Shown here one piece after another: positions 1-7,412 of a stretch of 8,153 bases of DNA; positions within the stretch are counted from its first letter, which is position 1, and each line of letters begins with the position of its first letter. A program made the translations under genes and the position numbers. Source of the DNA: an uncultured Porphyromonadaceae bacterium (GTDB lineage: Bacteria > Bacteroidota > Bacteroidia > Bacteroidales > Muribaculaceae); NCBI GenBank assembly GCA_947178655.1, contig CAMWZB010000041.1:1-8153 (forward strand). Direction: 5' to 3'. The notes under the pieces were generated by a model. It saw only the letters and a program-made list of their open reading frames with translations. It did not search any database and was not told the origin of the DNA.

Positions 1-665
1 TTCAAAGGAGTGCCAACAGAATCGCGTCGCAGCACCATTTCGTGATAATCGTATAGAGCAGCCTCATGCACAGAACCATAGATGCCATTATCAGTAACGA
101 ATGTGAACGGGGTGTTGGCATTCATAACCTGCGACACCGGAAGTGTCTGATATTTGAGTTCATATGTCTCAAAACTTGCCGGAATAGACCACGAACGACC
201 GTCAACGGCAAAATTGAACTCAGTGAGTTCGTCGGTCACAACGACCGAATCGGCAGAAGAAACGTTCCATTCATAACGGAACGCGATGCCATCGTCAAAC
301 ACACGGAATCGCAATGTTACGTCGGCATCGTCACCGGCAAGTTTCACATCCATCTCGTTATACCGGTTCTCGACAGTTTTGTTCTCACCCCATGGCTGGT
401 GCCAGACTTCGTTGAAAGATGAGTGTGACACTTCGGGCTTTCCTCCGGAAGGGAGAATGCCGCCGCGAGTAACCACACCAAGACGAGAAGGAGCTATCAG
501 CTGATTTCCGCCGACTGATACGGAATATGTGGGATGCCCCTCGGCATCGGAAGCGAAGTCAACCACAATGTTTCCGTCGGGCGAAGCCACCATCGGCTTC
601 TCGCTGCACCCGGTGAGCATCATTGAGGCCACCGCAAGATAAAGACAAATTTTTTTCGTTGACAT
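1..665 (-). CDS. Glycoside hydrolase family 97 (SusB-like) lipoprotein, N-terminal part
   Basis: This is a partial gene: the first 221 residues are present and the rest lies beyond the left edge. The start ATG is at 663-665. The first 20 residues form a lipoprotein signal peptide: basic KK at 4-5, a hydrophobic core, and lipobox LTGC with Cys20 as the lipidation site. Residues from about 25 onward match the N-terminal beta-sandwich domain of GH97. The visible signatures are SPDGNIVVDF (28-37), SRLGV (60-64), WHQPWGE (88-94), RYNEM (101-105), LRFRVFDDGIAFRY (118-131) and DNGIYGSVHEAALYDY (192-207). GH97 enzymes are retaining or inverting exo-alpha-glycosidases (alpha-glucosidase, as in SusB of the starch utilisation system, or alpha-galactosidase). 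The catalytic residues and calcium site are in the missing C-terminal barrel, so neither specificity nor mechanism can be read here. Family members are usually about 650-740 residues. The protein is probably periplasmic or membrane-anchored: Cys20 is followed by SEK, not an obvious surface-export signal. No SusC/SusD gene is in view. Codon use is mixed and the reading frame is intact. Confidence 0.9.
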   Translation of the reverse strand, partial: MSTKKICLYLAVASMMLTGCSEKPMVASPDGNIVVDFASDAEGHPTYSVSVGGNQLIAPSRLGVVTRGGILPSGGKPEVSHSSFNEVWHQPWGENKTVENRYNEMDVKLAGDDADVTLRFRVFDDGIAFRYEWNVSSADSVVVTDELTEFNFAVDGRSWSIPASFETYELKYQTLPVSQVMNANTPFTFVTDNGIYGSVHEAALYDYHEMVLRRDSVGTPL

Positions 666-710
666 TTATTTTAATGCTAAAGATTATAAGCAAGAGTTAA
701 GAGAGTGCGA

Positions 711-741
711 CAAATTTAATCAAATCGTCCCGATTATGCAA
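711..741 (-). promoter_or_regulatory. Bacteroidetes-type promoter for the GH97 gene
   Basis: Read on the minus strand, a -33 element TTG (739-741) is followed after exactly 20 bases by TAAATTTG (711-718). The latter is a perfect match to the Bacteroides -7 consensus TAnnTTTG, and the spacing is within the 19-21 bases usual for the vegetative sigma factor (SigABfr type) of this phylum. Transcription would begin around 704-706, giving a leader of about 40 bases before the ATG at 665. The leader is A/T-rich just before the start and has no clear Shine-Dalgarno, as is normal in this phylum. An imperfect 21-base dyad (709-729, 7 of 10 positions paired) overlaps the -7 element and could be a regulator site, but it may be chance in A/T-rich DNA. 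Confidence 0.6.
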
Positions 742-822
742 GAGCATCCTGGTCCGGTAATGAATTTGGCTCGCTTTTGTCCTGTCAGGGGAAATAGCGG
801 AACCAAAAGGGTTTACGGGTTG

Positions 823-830
823 TACTTTCG
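823..830 (+). promoter_or_regulatory. Possible -7 element upstream of the phage-like gene pair
   Basis: TACTTTCG matches the Bacteroidetes -7 consensus TAnnTTTG at all but one position, and would place a transcript start about 20-25 bases before the ATG at 858. No TTG lies at the expected 19-21 bases upstream (around 799-803). The promoter is therefore either weak, factor-dependent or not real. It is the best candidate in the 192-bp divergent region for driving the rightward pair. Confidence 0.3.
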
Positions 831-857
831 CGGCATGACTGTAAATATTTCCGATAT

Positions 858-3353
858 ATGAGCAATGAGAATATGAGCAGGCTTGAAGTGCCTGCGGATC
901 TGATGAGCAGGACATCGGACCATGAGTTCAGACAACCGAGGACTCTGAGTGTGAAGAATCTGAGGCCACTTGACGACGGGTCGTTGGGAGTGGCCAAGAG
1001 GCCGGTGTGCTATCAATCACTTGCCGGATGCATGCCATTGGGAGTACTGGAACGGAAGGGCGGCCGCTCAATCGTGGGGAGTGCAGGCCGGTCGGTGTAC
1101 ACGGTCGACGAGTCACAGCCGTCGGCAAATCCGGTCATCTATCTGTCAGTGCTACCGTCGGAGGTGCTGTGCGCGCTGCCTCAGCGAAGCGGCGAGAGCA
1201 TACTCGTGATGACAGCCGAGGGCGCCGTTGAAATCAGGTCGACGGAATCGGGAGTGAGTGTGAGCAGAATCGAGCGCGACTATCCTGCGGTAATGCTTAC
1301 GTCGACGGACAGTGGGATTCTGAGCACAGAGGTGAGCGCCCGACGGCTGAGCCGTGTCTATGGGCAGACGGGTCAGCTGGTGAGTCAGGATTCGAAATCG
1401 GTGACTTCAGACCTGATATCGGCCTATCTGCATCTGTGCGAAGAAGCGTCGGGAGCGGGAGTGATGATTCAGCCGGCGATATGCCGGTACAAACTGAGGG
1501 ACATCAATGGCCGCGAACTGTTCACGTCGGGTCCGGTGCTTCTGTCGGCCACGTCGGGGGCGCAGCTGTCGAATCCGCAAGATGTGATGTCGGATGACCG
1601 TCAGACCATCAACGCGTACACAGTGAGCGCCGAGACGTGGAAGCTGTCGGCAGTTCTACCGTCAGTGTCGGCCGGAGAGTGGCCGGAAGTGGCGAGCATG
1701 GATGTGTACATGTCGCCTCTTTTCCATCCATACAATCCTGATACCGAGGGGTATACTACGCTTGCACGCGGAGAGTCTCAGGTGTCGCCATTCCTCCGGG
1801 TGAGTATGCCCGGACTGATGTACGGGCTGGGGAGCGGTTACAGGAAGAGTGTTCCGCGGACGGTCAGACGTGTGCTGTCGCGACTGGATGCGCTTGAGCG
1901 CTGCGTGGCGACCATCCACCGCCCTTTCGGCACGGGAGGGCGGACTGTAGAAATCGCGGTGACGCAGCCAACGGATGTGCGGACGGTGATGCGAGAGGTG
2001 CTCGGATCGTTCAAGAAGAAGGTGTCACGCCAGACGCGAGCCGAGACACTGATGCGAGCTCCGCACACGCTGACTGCCCGTGTATGCGCGTCAGACGCAC
2101 AGATGACGGCATGGGGTGACCTTGGGACGGTACGGTTCAAGGGTTGGAACGCGCAGAGCCAGGGCATACGAGCCGAGGCCTCGAAGTCATGGCGCACAGT
2201 GACGGTGGTGAAGTTCAGCGACGGGAGCGGAGTGATGCGCAGCGACTCGGGGGAGGGCAACTGCCCGACGGCGTTCAGTCCGCTGCTGAGCTATCCGTCG
2301 CCTGACGCGACAGAAATGAAGATAGTGCATATGTGCGACGGTCGGACGATGACGGCGGAGGTGAAACTTGAGCCTGATGAGTCGGGGCGCTTCTCGGTGT
2401 GGGTGTCGGACAGTGCACGCCCTCAGGTATTCGACACGGGAGGGAATCCGGCAACGGGCACGCTGAAGGCACCGGATGACCGCTGGCCGGATATGGTGGC
2501 ATTCGCACCGACGGACAGTCCGCTGCGGATAGAGAGCAACACGCAGGGGCTCGGAGGCCGCATCAAGGCCGTTGCCCTGCGCGACGGCACAGACCAGTCG
2601 TGGGAGTTCGGGCGTCAGAAGTTCGTGGCCGGCACAACAGACGGTCTTTACTCGATAGTGCTTGGCTCGGACCGGAACAAGGTGGCTGTGAAAAGTATGG
2701 TGAGCGGTAAGGTAGAGTCGGCAGACCAGCTCATCGGCGGCGAGCCGGGAGAACTATTCGCACTGTGCGGAGACAATAACGAGCGCGGTCCGGCCCTTCT
2801 GCGTCTGACGAGCCGAGGCGTGTTCGAGCTGTTCGAGTGTCCGCGCGACTATCATGCCCTTGCATACGAGCCATACCGCAAGGAGCTATGGGCGCTCCGG
2901 AGCGACGGAACGGCCGATGTGTTCTGCCGGGCATTCCAATGGCGGCGATACGAACGGAGCGGCATCACCGGTCAGGCAACATCGCATACGGGCGGAACAG
3001 CCTGGATAGTGACACCTCAAGGTCTACTACGACCGGACCGCGAGGTGACGAGCGAGAGGACTGAGATAGAGGTGAGTTACGATGTCGTGCCGCGACGTCT
3101 GCGCTATGTGACAGTAGGTGCGACAGACATCGTGGCGGAGGGAAGCAATGTGAATCTGAGGTTCGAGATGGCCGCCACGGGTACGGGACAGAGCCGCAGC
3201 CGTCAGTGTCTTGACAGTTCGATAACGGGGTCGCTTGAGAGCCCGGTCCGTCTATACCATACGGGGCGACCGGTGCAACGGATGACGCTGAAGCTGTCGG
3301 GGAGTGTGTCGGAGGACTTTGTGCTTAATTCATTCAGGGTGTATATAAAATGA
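858..3353 (+). CDS. Large phage-like protein of unknown family, possible beta-propeller tail/nozzle component
   Basis: The protein has 831 residues, and I do not recognise a named family. It has no signal peptide, lipobox or membrane segment, so it is probably cytoplasmic or virion-borne. Several segments look like beta-propeller blade strands: residues 113-127 (ESILVMTAEGAVEIR), 631-659 (GELFALC to RGVFELF), 676-689 (ELWALRSDGTADVF) and 713-724 (GTAWIVTPQGLL). A central part (about 180-320) appears beta-rich, and the C-terminus (about 735-831) reads as a beta-sandwich ending in SGSVSEDFVLNSFRVYIK. Residues 33-54, with NLRP, DDGSLG and KRPVCYQSL, resemble the entry strand seen in phage propeller proteins. 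Podoviral tail nozzles such as T7 gp12 (about 790 residues) and P22 gp10 contain beta-propellers and are encoded among structural genes, so a nozzle or other tail role is a reasonable inference. It rests on pattern and on the overlapping terminase gene, not on a recognised domain. The start at 858 has no Shine-Dalgarno; Met6 (873) is an alternative start. Codons often end in G (GTG, CTG, ACG, TCG). Confidence 0.75.
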   Translation: MSNENMSRLEVPADLMSRTSDHEFRQPRTLSVKNLRPLDDGSLGVAKRPVCYQSLAGCMPLGVLERKGGRSIVGSAGRSVYTVDESQPSANPVIYLSVLPSEVLCALPQRSGESILVMTAEGAVEIRSTESGVSVSRIERDYPAVMLTSTDSGILSTEVSARRLSRVYGQTGQLVSQDSKSVTSDLISAYLHLCEEASGAGVMIQPAICRYKLRDINGRELFTSGPVLLSATSGAQLSNPQDVMSDDRQTINAYTVSAETWKLSAVLPSVSAGEWPEVASMDVYMSPLFHPYNPDTEGYTTLARGESQVSPFLRVSMPGLMYGLGSGYRKSVPRTVRRVLSRLDALERCVATIHRPFGTGGRTVEIAVTQPTDVRTVMREVLGSFKKKVSRQTRAETLMRAPHTLTARVCASDAQMTAWGDLGTVRFKGWNAQSQGIRAEASKSWRTVTVVKFSDGSGVMRSDSGEGNCPTAFSPLLSYPSPDATEMKIVHMCDGRTMTAEVKLEPDESGRFSVWVSDSARPQVFDTGGNPATGTLKAPDDRWPDMVAFAPTDSPLRIESNTQGLGGRIKAVALRDGTDQSWEFGRQKFVAGTTDGLYSIVLGSDRNKVAVKSMVSGKVESADQLIGGEPGELFALCGDNNERGPALLRLTSRGVFELFECPRDYHALAYEPYRKELWALRSDGTADVFCRAFQWRRYERSGITGQATSHTGGTAWIVTPQGLLRPDREVTSERTEIEVSYDVVPRRLRYVTVGATDIVAEGSNVNLRFEMAATGTGQSRSRQCLDSSITGSLESPVRLYHTGRPVQRMTLKLSGSVSEDFVLNSFRVYIK
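3350..3353 (+). promoter_or_regulatory. ATGA stop-start overlap coupling the two phage-like genes
   Basis: The terminase ATG (3350-3352) overlaps the TGA stop (3351-3353) of the upstream gene. The upstream bases are A/T-rich (gtatataaa) with no ribosome binding site. Such overlaps usually mean terminating ribosomes restart on the second gene, so the two proteins are probably made together from one transcript and evolved as a unit. Confidence 0.7.
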
Positions 3354-5233
3354 GGGAGGATATAACGGGGCATCTGCTGAGTGATATTGAACTGAAGGAG
3401 CGTATTGACCTGCTGCGTCGGGCGATACGGTCGAGGACAGTGATGCCCGACCAGATATACGGGAGGTTCTGCACGGGTGAACGGGTGCGAGTGGCGACAC
3501 CGATGCGCGATGTTCCTTACGCCTACGTGCCCAAGACGATGATTGCCGATGCTGAATATGAACCGAGCGCCGATGATGCGGGTGCGTGGGAGCGTCTGCG
3601 CTGCCGGCATGACTTCGAGTACTGGGCCCGCCGGTGTGTGAGAATCAAGGACAAGGAGACCGGCCGAGACACGGAGCTGCGACTCAATCCGGCCCAACGG
3701 CGCGTGCTTGAGGAGCTTGAGCGCCAACGGCTGTCGGACAGTCCGATACGGGTGATACTTCTGAAGGCCCGTCAATGGGGCGGGTCGACACTTGTGCAGA
3801 TGTATATGGCATGGATACAGCTGTGCCACCGCGAGAACTGGAACTCGGTGATACTTGCCCATGTGAAGGATGCAGCGGCGAATATCCGCGGTATGTACAC
3901 GAAACTGCTTGACCACTACCCTACCGAGCTTTGGGACGGCGGTCCGGGGGCCCGCTTCAAGCCTTTCGAGCGGACGCAGAACATCAGAATGATCACGGGC
4001 CGCAACTGTCGAGTGGCACTGGGGTCGAGTGAGTCGCCCGACAGTCTGCGAAGCGGAGACTATGCGATGGCTCATCTGAGCGAGACTTCGTTCTGGGCTT
4101 CGAGCCGACGTCGGTCGCCCGGGGCAGTGATACGGTCGATCTGCGGCTCGGTGAGTCTGCTTCCGTACAGTATGATCGTGATAGAGTCGACGGCCAACGG
4201 CACGGGCGACTACTTCCATACGGAGTGGCTTCGTGCGAAGTGCGGCGTGAGCGACCTCCGGCCCATCTTTGTGCCGTGGTTCGAGACAGCCTCCCTGCAA
4301 GTGGAGCCGAAGTCGGCCCGGGAGGTACTTGAGAGCATGAGCGAAGAAGAGGAGCGCCTCTGGGAACAAGGGTGCGACACGAGTCAAATCAACTGGCACC
4401 GAGAGCGTCGCAAGTCATTCAGCACGGAAGAGGGTATGAACTCGGAATTTCCGAGTGATGATGTGATGGCCTTCGCGAGTACGTCGTCGGGGGTGTTCGC
4501 ACCGGAAAAGGTCGAGGCACTCCGTCAAGGCTGCCGGGAAGCTACGGATACAGGAGAGGTGGACAGTAGGGGGAAGCATTTCACGGCAGACAAGACCGGC
4601 TGCTGCAAGGTGTGGGAGCATCCGGCCAAAGGTCACCGGTATGTTGTGGCAGTCGATGTCGGAGGCCGGTCGGTGCGCAGCGACTGGTCGGTGATAGCTG
4701 TGCTTGACGCGGACGGCGTCCGGCCGAGTGTGGTGGCGCAGTGGCGCGGCCATACAGACCATGATGTGCTTGCTTATAAGAGCCGTGACCTGGCACGATA
4801 CTACAATAATGCTCTGCTGGTGATCGAAAGCAATACGTACGAGACGGGGGACTACGGAGGCGGAAGCGATTCGAATCTATTCATACTCAACAGGATAGCA
4901 GAAAGCTACGGGAATATGTACATGCGCGAGACATTCGACAGCGCGAGCGGCCGGAGTGTGCGCCGGTACGGGTTCCACACGAACCGCTCGACCAAGGTAT
5001 TGCTAATCAATGGTCTGATAGAGAGTGTGCGCGAAGGGGGGTACACGGAACGCGACAATGAGGCGTGCAATGAGCTGCTGAACTACGTGAGACGTCCGAA
5101 CGGGACTTTCGGTGCGTCCGAGGGGCATCATGACGATATTGTGATGACGCGGGCCATAGCGCTCCATGTGATACGAGGCATGAAGGGACATTCAGACGAG
5201 TCAGACTTCGACCAACAGAGTTCTGTATGGTGA
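3350..5233 (+). CDS. terL: Phage terminase large subunit (packaging ATPase-nuclease)
   Basis: A 627-residue TerL, the motor that pumps DNA into a procapsid through the portal and cuts it. The ATPase domain spans about 86-320: adenine-binding segment LNPAQRRVL (112-120), Walker A variant KARQWGGST (139-147), Walker B-like YAMAHLSETSFW with likely catalytic Glu245 (Ser244 replaces the usual Asp), and coupling motif MIVIESTANGTGDYF (275-289). The linker has EGMNSEFPSDDVMAFASTSSGVF (361-383), typical of TerL. The RNase H-like nuclease spans about 430-610. Its candidate metal ligands are Asp436 (VAVDVGG), Glu493 (LVIES) and Asp595/Asp596 (GHHDDIV), with Asp445 nearby. Every expected catalytic element is present and the length is normal, so the gene appears functional. 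Residues 1-85 are an N-terminal extension of unknown role. No small terminase, portal or capsid gene is in view. It is coupled to the upstream gene by an ATGA overlap, and its stop is one base from the end of the convergent antiporter gene. Confidence 0.93.
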   Translation: MREDITGHLLSDIELKERIDLLRRAIRSRTVMPDQIYGRFCTGERVRVATPMRDVPYAYVPKTMIADAEYEPSADDAGAWERLRCRHDFEYWARRCVRIKDKETGRDTELRLNPAQRRVLEELERQRLSDSPIRVILLKARQWGGSTLVQMYMAWIQLCHRENWNSVILAHVKDAAANIRGMYTKLLDHYPTELWDGGPGARFKPFERTQNIRMITGRNCRVALGSSESPDSLRSGDYAMAHLSETSFWASSRRRSPGAVIRSICGSVSLLPYSMIVIESTANGTGDYFHTEWLRAKCGVSDLRPIFVPWFETASLQVEPKSAREVLESMSEEEERLWEQGCDTSQINWHRERRKSFSTEEGMNSEFPSDDVMAFASTSSGVFAPEKVEALRQGCREATDTGEVDSRGKHFTADKTGCCKVWEHPAKGHRYVVAVDVGGRSVRSDWSVIAVLDADGVRPSVVAQWRGHTDHDVLAYKSRDLARYYNNALLVIESNTYETGDYGGGSDSNLFILNRIAESYGNMYMRETFDSASGRSVRRYGFHTNRSTKVLLINGLIESVREGGYTERDNEACNELLNYVRRPNGTFGASEGHHDDIVMTRAIALHVIRGMKGHSDESDFDQQSSVW

Positions 5234-5234
5234 A

Positions 5235-7352
5235 TCAGCGACGGAATCGAGTGCGGAATATAGAGCGTATGCGATTGAGGACCGGAGATGCCGGGGCTGA
5301 AATGTCGCTTGAGAGAGGGTCGGCGAATGAAGTGAGGACCTGAGCCTGTCCGAACTGCTCGGGGTAAATCATCATGAGGTTGTTGCGTGAGAAGTATCTC
5401 TGAAGGAATGCAGGGAGGTCGGCCATTTCGGCACAGTATGATACAGACTGAGCGCGCGCCCCGATGACGACGAAGAGGTCGTCGTCAATGAGTTCCTTGC
5501 ACAGCATGACGAGGTCGTCCCATCCTTCGGTGGTGCGGAACTCGCAGCGTATGCCGAAGTTCTCGGTGTATATGACGCCTCTGATGAGAGGCTGCACGTC
5601 GGCCCGGCAGCAGAAAATGATGCGGCAACCGACCTGCCTTGTCAGGCGAGACACTGCTCTGACCCACCGGCTGAATCCGGTCTCGTACTGTGCTCCGGCC
5701 GGTACCCATACGAATACGCGTGTGATGGTGTTGACGGGGATGAAGCACCGGACTATCATGACCATCTTATGCGTCGAGCGGAGGAGCTGCTCGGTCTTGC
5801 TTCCGAAGAATGAGTCGATGACCGTGGCGCGTGTGTGCATGCCGATGATAATCTCGGTAATGTCTCTCTCCTGGATGACGTTGAGGACGCCGGTGACGGT
5901 GTTGAGGTCGTAGCGGTCGAGCGTGTCGATGACGATGTCGGCGGCGGCTCCGGTGTCGCGAGCCGTGCGGAGAGCGTTGGCCGAAATTGTCTTTGAGGCT
6001 GTAGAGTTGTCGTTGCGGACGTGAAGCGCGTAGAAGCGGTGTGTGCCCCGGGTGTTGCGCATCAGGAGAGCCATGTCGACGAGGGGGCCGGGAATGACGG
6101 GGTTGGCAACAGCGATGAGGGTGTTGTTGGTCCGGATGTGGCGAGTAGCGTCGTCGTTGCCGTCCTCTTCGAGCATTCTGACCTTGAGCTTAGCGGCGGC
6201 GCCGGCGGTGACAATCGGGGCGAGCGCGCAGGTGAAGAGTATGACGGCGATGGTGCTGTTGAGGATTCGCTCGTCGAACATGTCCATGCGGTAACCGACA
6301 GTGACGACAGCGAGAGCGACGGCGGTGTGAGCTGCGGTGAGGCCGAACATGACGTCGCGGCTGTCGGGACCGAAGCGGTAGATGCGCTGAGCGATGTATG
6401 CCGGAATCCACTTTCCGGCAATGGCAACGATGAGCATGACGGCGGCGACGGCTATTGTGCCGGAGTCGGAGAAAACGCGGACGTTAATCATCATGCCTAC
6501 GCTTATGAGGAAGTATGGTATGAAGAGTGCGTTACCGACGAATTCGATGGATGACATCAGTGCAGACCCCATGGGGACGTAGCGGTTCAGGAGTAGTCCG
6601 GAGAAGAAAGCTCCGAGTACGGGTTCGAGTCCAATCAGCCTTGCCGAGCATGCGGCGAGGAATACAAGTGCGAGGATGAATACGTACTGGGTGACTTTGT
6701 CGGCGTATTTCTTGAAGAAGTATCTTGTGACCCTAGGGTAGAGGTAGAGGAGGACTGCCGCCCATATGCCGAGCCTGAGTGTGAGGAGAGCGATGGCAGA
6801 AATGTTGAAGTATCCTTCCTGGCGTATGCTTACGGCGGCGGCGAGGACGAGGAGGGCTCCGATGACGGCGACGATGGTTCCGACGATGGCAATCAGGACT
6901 GCCGGCGCTTTGGTGATGCCCATACGGGCGGCGACGGGGTATGCGAGGAGTGTGTGAGACGCATACATGGCGCCGAGGAGCATTGATGTGGTCCAGTCGA
7001 GACTGAGGATGTATACGCTCGTAATGATGCCTAATCCGAGCGGTATGAGAAGCGTGAGGATGCCGAACGCGAGACCTCTGCGTAGGTTGAGCCTGAGGTG
7101 GTACATGTCAATCTCGAGTCCTGCGAGGAACATGAGATAGAGGAGTCCGACCTGTCCGAAAACAGCGAAAGAAGAGTCGTTGTCGAGGATGTTGAATCCG
7201 AAAGGACCGATGACGACTCCTGCCACTATCATGCCTATGATGTGTGGAATCTTGAGCTTGTTGAGCAGCAGTGGAGCCGCAAGGATTATGACCAGTACTA
7301 TCAGGAATATCTGTACCGGGTCAGTCACAAGAGCCTGCATCAAGGGTATCAT
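5235..7352 (-). CDS. CPA2-family cation:proton antiporter with C-terminal Usp-like domains
   Basis: A 705-residue inner-membrane monovalent cation/H+ exchanger. Residues 1-387 form a hydrophobic domain of about 12 helices, with family signatures KIPHIIGMIVAGVVIGP (34-50), GLLYLMFLAGLEID (69-82), ASHTLLAYPVAARMGI (131-146), GLEPVLGAFFSGLLL (241-255) and PYFLISVGMMIN (279-290). In the helix 5 region I see ASHTLLAYP and no Asn-Asp or Asp-Asp pair, so ion selectivity and electrogenicity cannot be read. A soluble part follows, with two Usp-like regions at about 408-535 and 541-670. The first ends with a nucleotide-binding-like G-2x-T-9x-GS pattern (Gly504, Thr507, Gly517, Ser518), where Thr replaces the usual second Gly. 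These domains probably gate transport, perhaps through a nucleotide. A likely role is pH, Na+ or K+ homeostasis. Met1 gives a normal N-terminus; Met5 is an alternative start. The gene lies 60 bp downstream of asd, probably in one operon. Codons mostly end in C, unlike the convergent terminase. Confidence 0.93.
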   Translation of the reverse strand: MIPLMQALVTDPVQIFLIVLVIILAAPLLLNKLKIPHIIGMIVAGVVIGPFGFNILDNDSSFAVFGQVGLLYLMFLAGLEIDMYHLRLNLRRGLAFGILTLLIPLGLGIITSVYILSLDWTTSMLLGAMYASHTLLAYPVAARMGITKAPAVLIAIVGTIVAVIGALLVLAAAVSIRQEGYFNISAIALLTLRLGIWAAVLLYLYPRVTRYFFKKYADKVTQYVFILALVFLAACSARLIGLEPVLGAFFSGLLLNRYVPMGSALMSSIEFVGNALFIPYFLISVGMMINVRVFSDSGTIAVAAVMLIVAIAGKWIPAYIAQRIYRFGPDSRDVMFGLTAAHTAVALAVVTVGYRMDMFDERILNSTIAVILFTCALAPIVTAGAAAKLKVRMLEEDGNDDATRHIRTNNTLIAVANPVIPGPLVDMALLMRNTRGTHRFYALHVRNDNSTASKTISANALRTARDTGAAADIVIDTLDRYDLNTVTGVLNVIQERDITEIIIGMHTRATVIDSFFGSKTEQLLRSTHKMVMIVRCFIPVNTITRVFVWVPAGAQYETGFSRWVRAVSRLTRQVGCRIIFCCRADVQPLIRGVIYTENFGIRCEFRTTEGWDDLVMLCKELIDDDLFVVIGARAQSVSYCAEMADLPAFLQRYFSRNNLMMIYPEQFGQAQVLTSFADPLSSDISAPASPVLNRIRSIFRTRFRR

Positions 7353-7412
7353 ATGCTGTTAGAGACAAGGTCGAAGTTTTTCAGGGTTTAATTTTGAGGA
7401 GAGAGGTAGGGT
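7353..7412 (-). other. 60-bp asd-antiporter spacer
   Basis: The spacer holds no TAnnTTTG promoter match, no clear hairpin and no Shine-Dalgarno on the coding strand. This supports read-through from asd into the antiporter gene as an operon, with A-rich leader sequence in the middle of the spacer. Confidence 0.4.

Noticed and set aside
66..422. 118-codon plus-strand open frame in the left segment
   Set aside because: It is opposite the conserved GH97 N-terminal domain, whose motifs are continuous on the minus strand.
790..852. 7-base inverted match (ggaaata at 790-796 and tatttcc at 846-852) considered as a hairpin
   Set aside because: The loop would be about 49 bases and the stem is weak and A/T-rich; it is likely chance and has no terminator U-tract.
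3203..4399. 398-codon open frame on the minus strand opposite the terminase
   Set aside because: It lies antisense to a clear TerL with intact motifs. Its translation is rich in Arg, His and Pro with no domain pattern, as expected of a shadow frame in GC-rich coding DNA.
666..5240. Possible attachment-site repeats flanking the phage-like pair
   Set aside because: I found no direct repeat shared by the left intergenic region and the 5234 junction, and no tRNA gene or integrase is present.
6021..6554. 177-codon plus-strand open frame inside the antiporter gene
   Set aside because: Its translation is low-complexity, rich in Gly, Asp, Glu and Val, and mirrors the antiporter's hydrophobic codons. 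It is a shadow of a well-recognised membrane protein.
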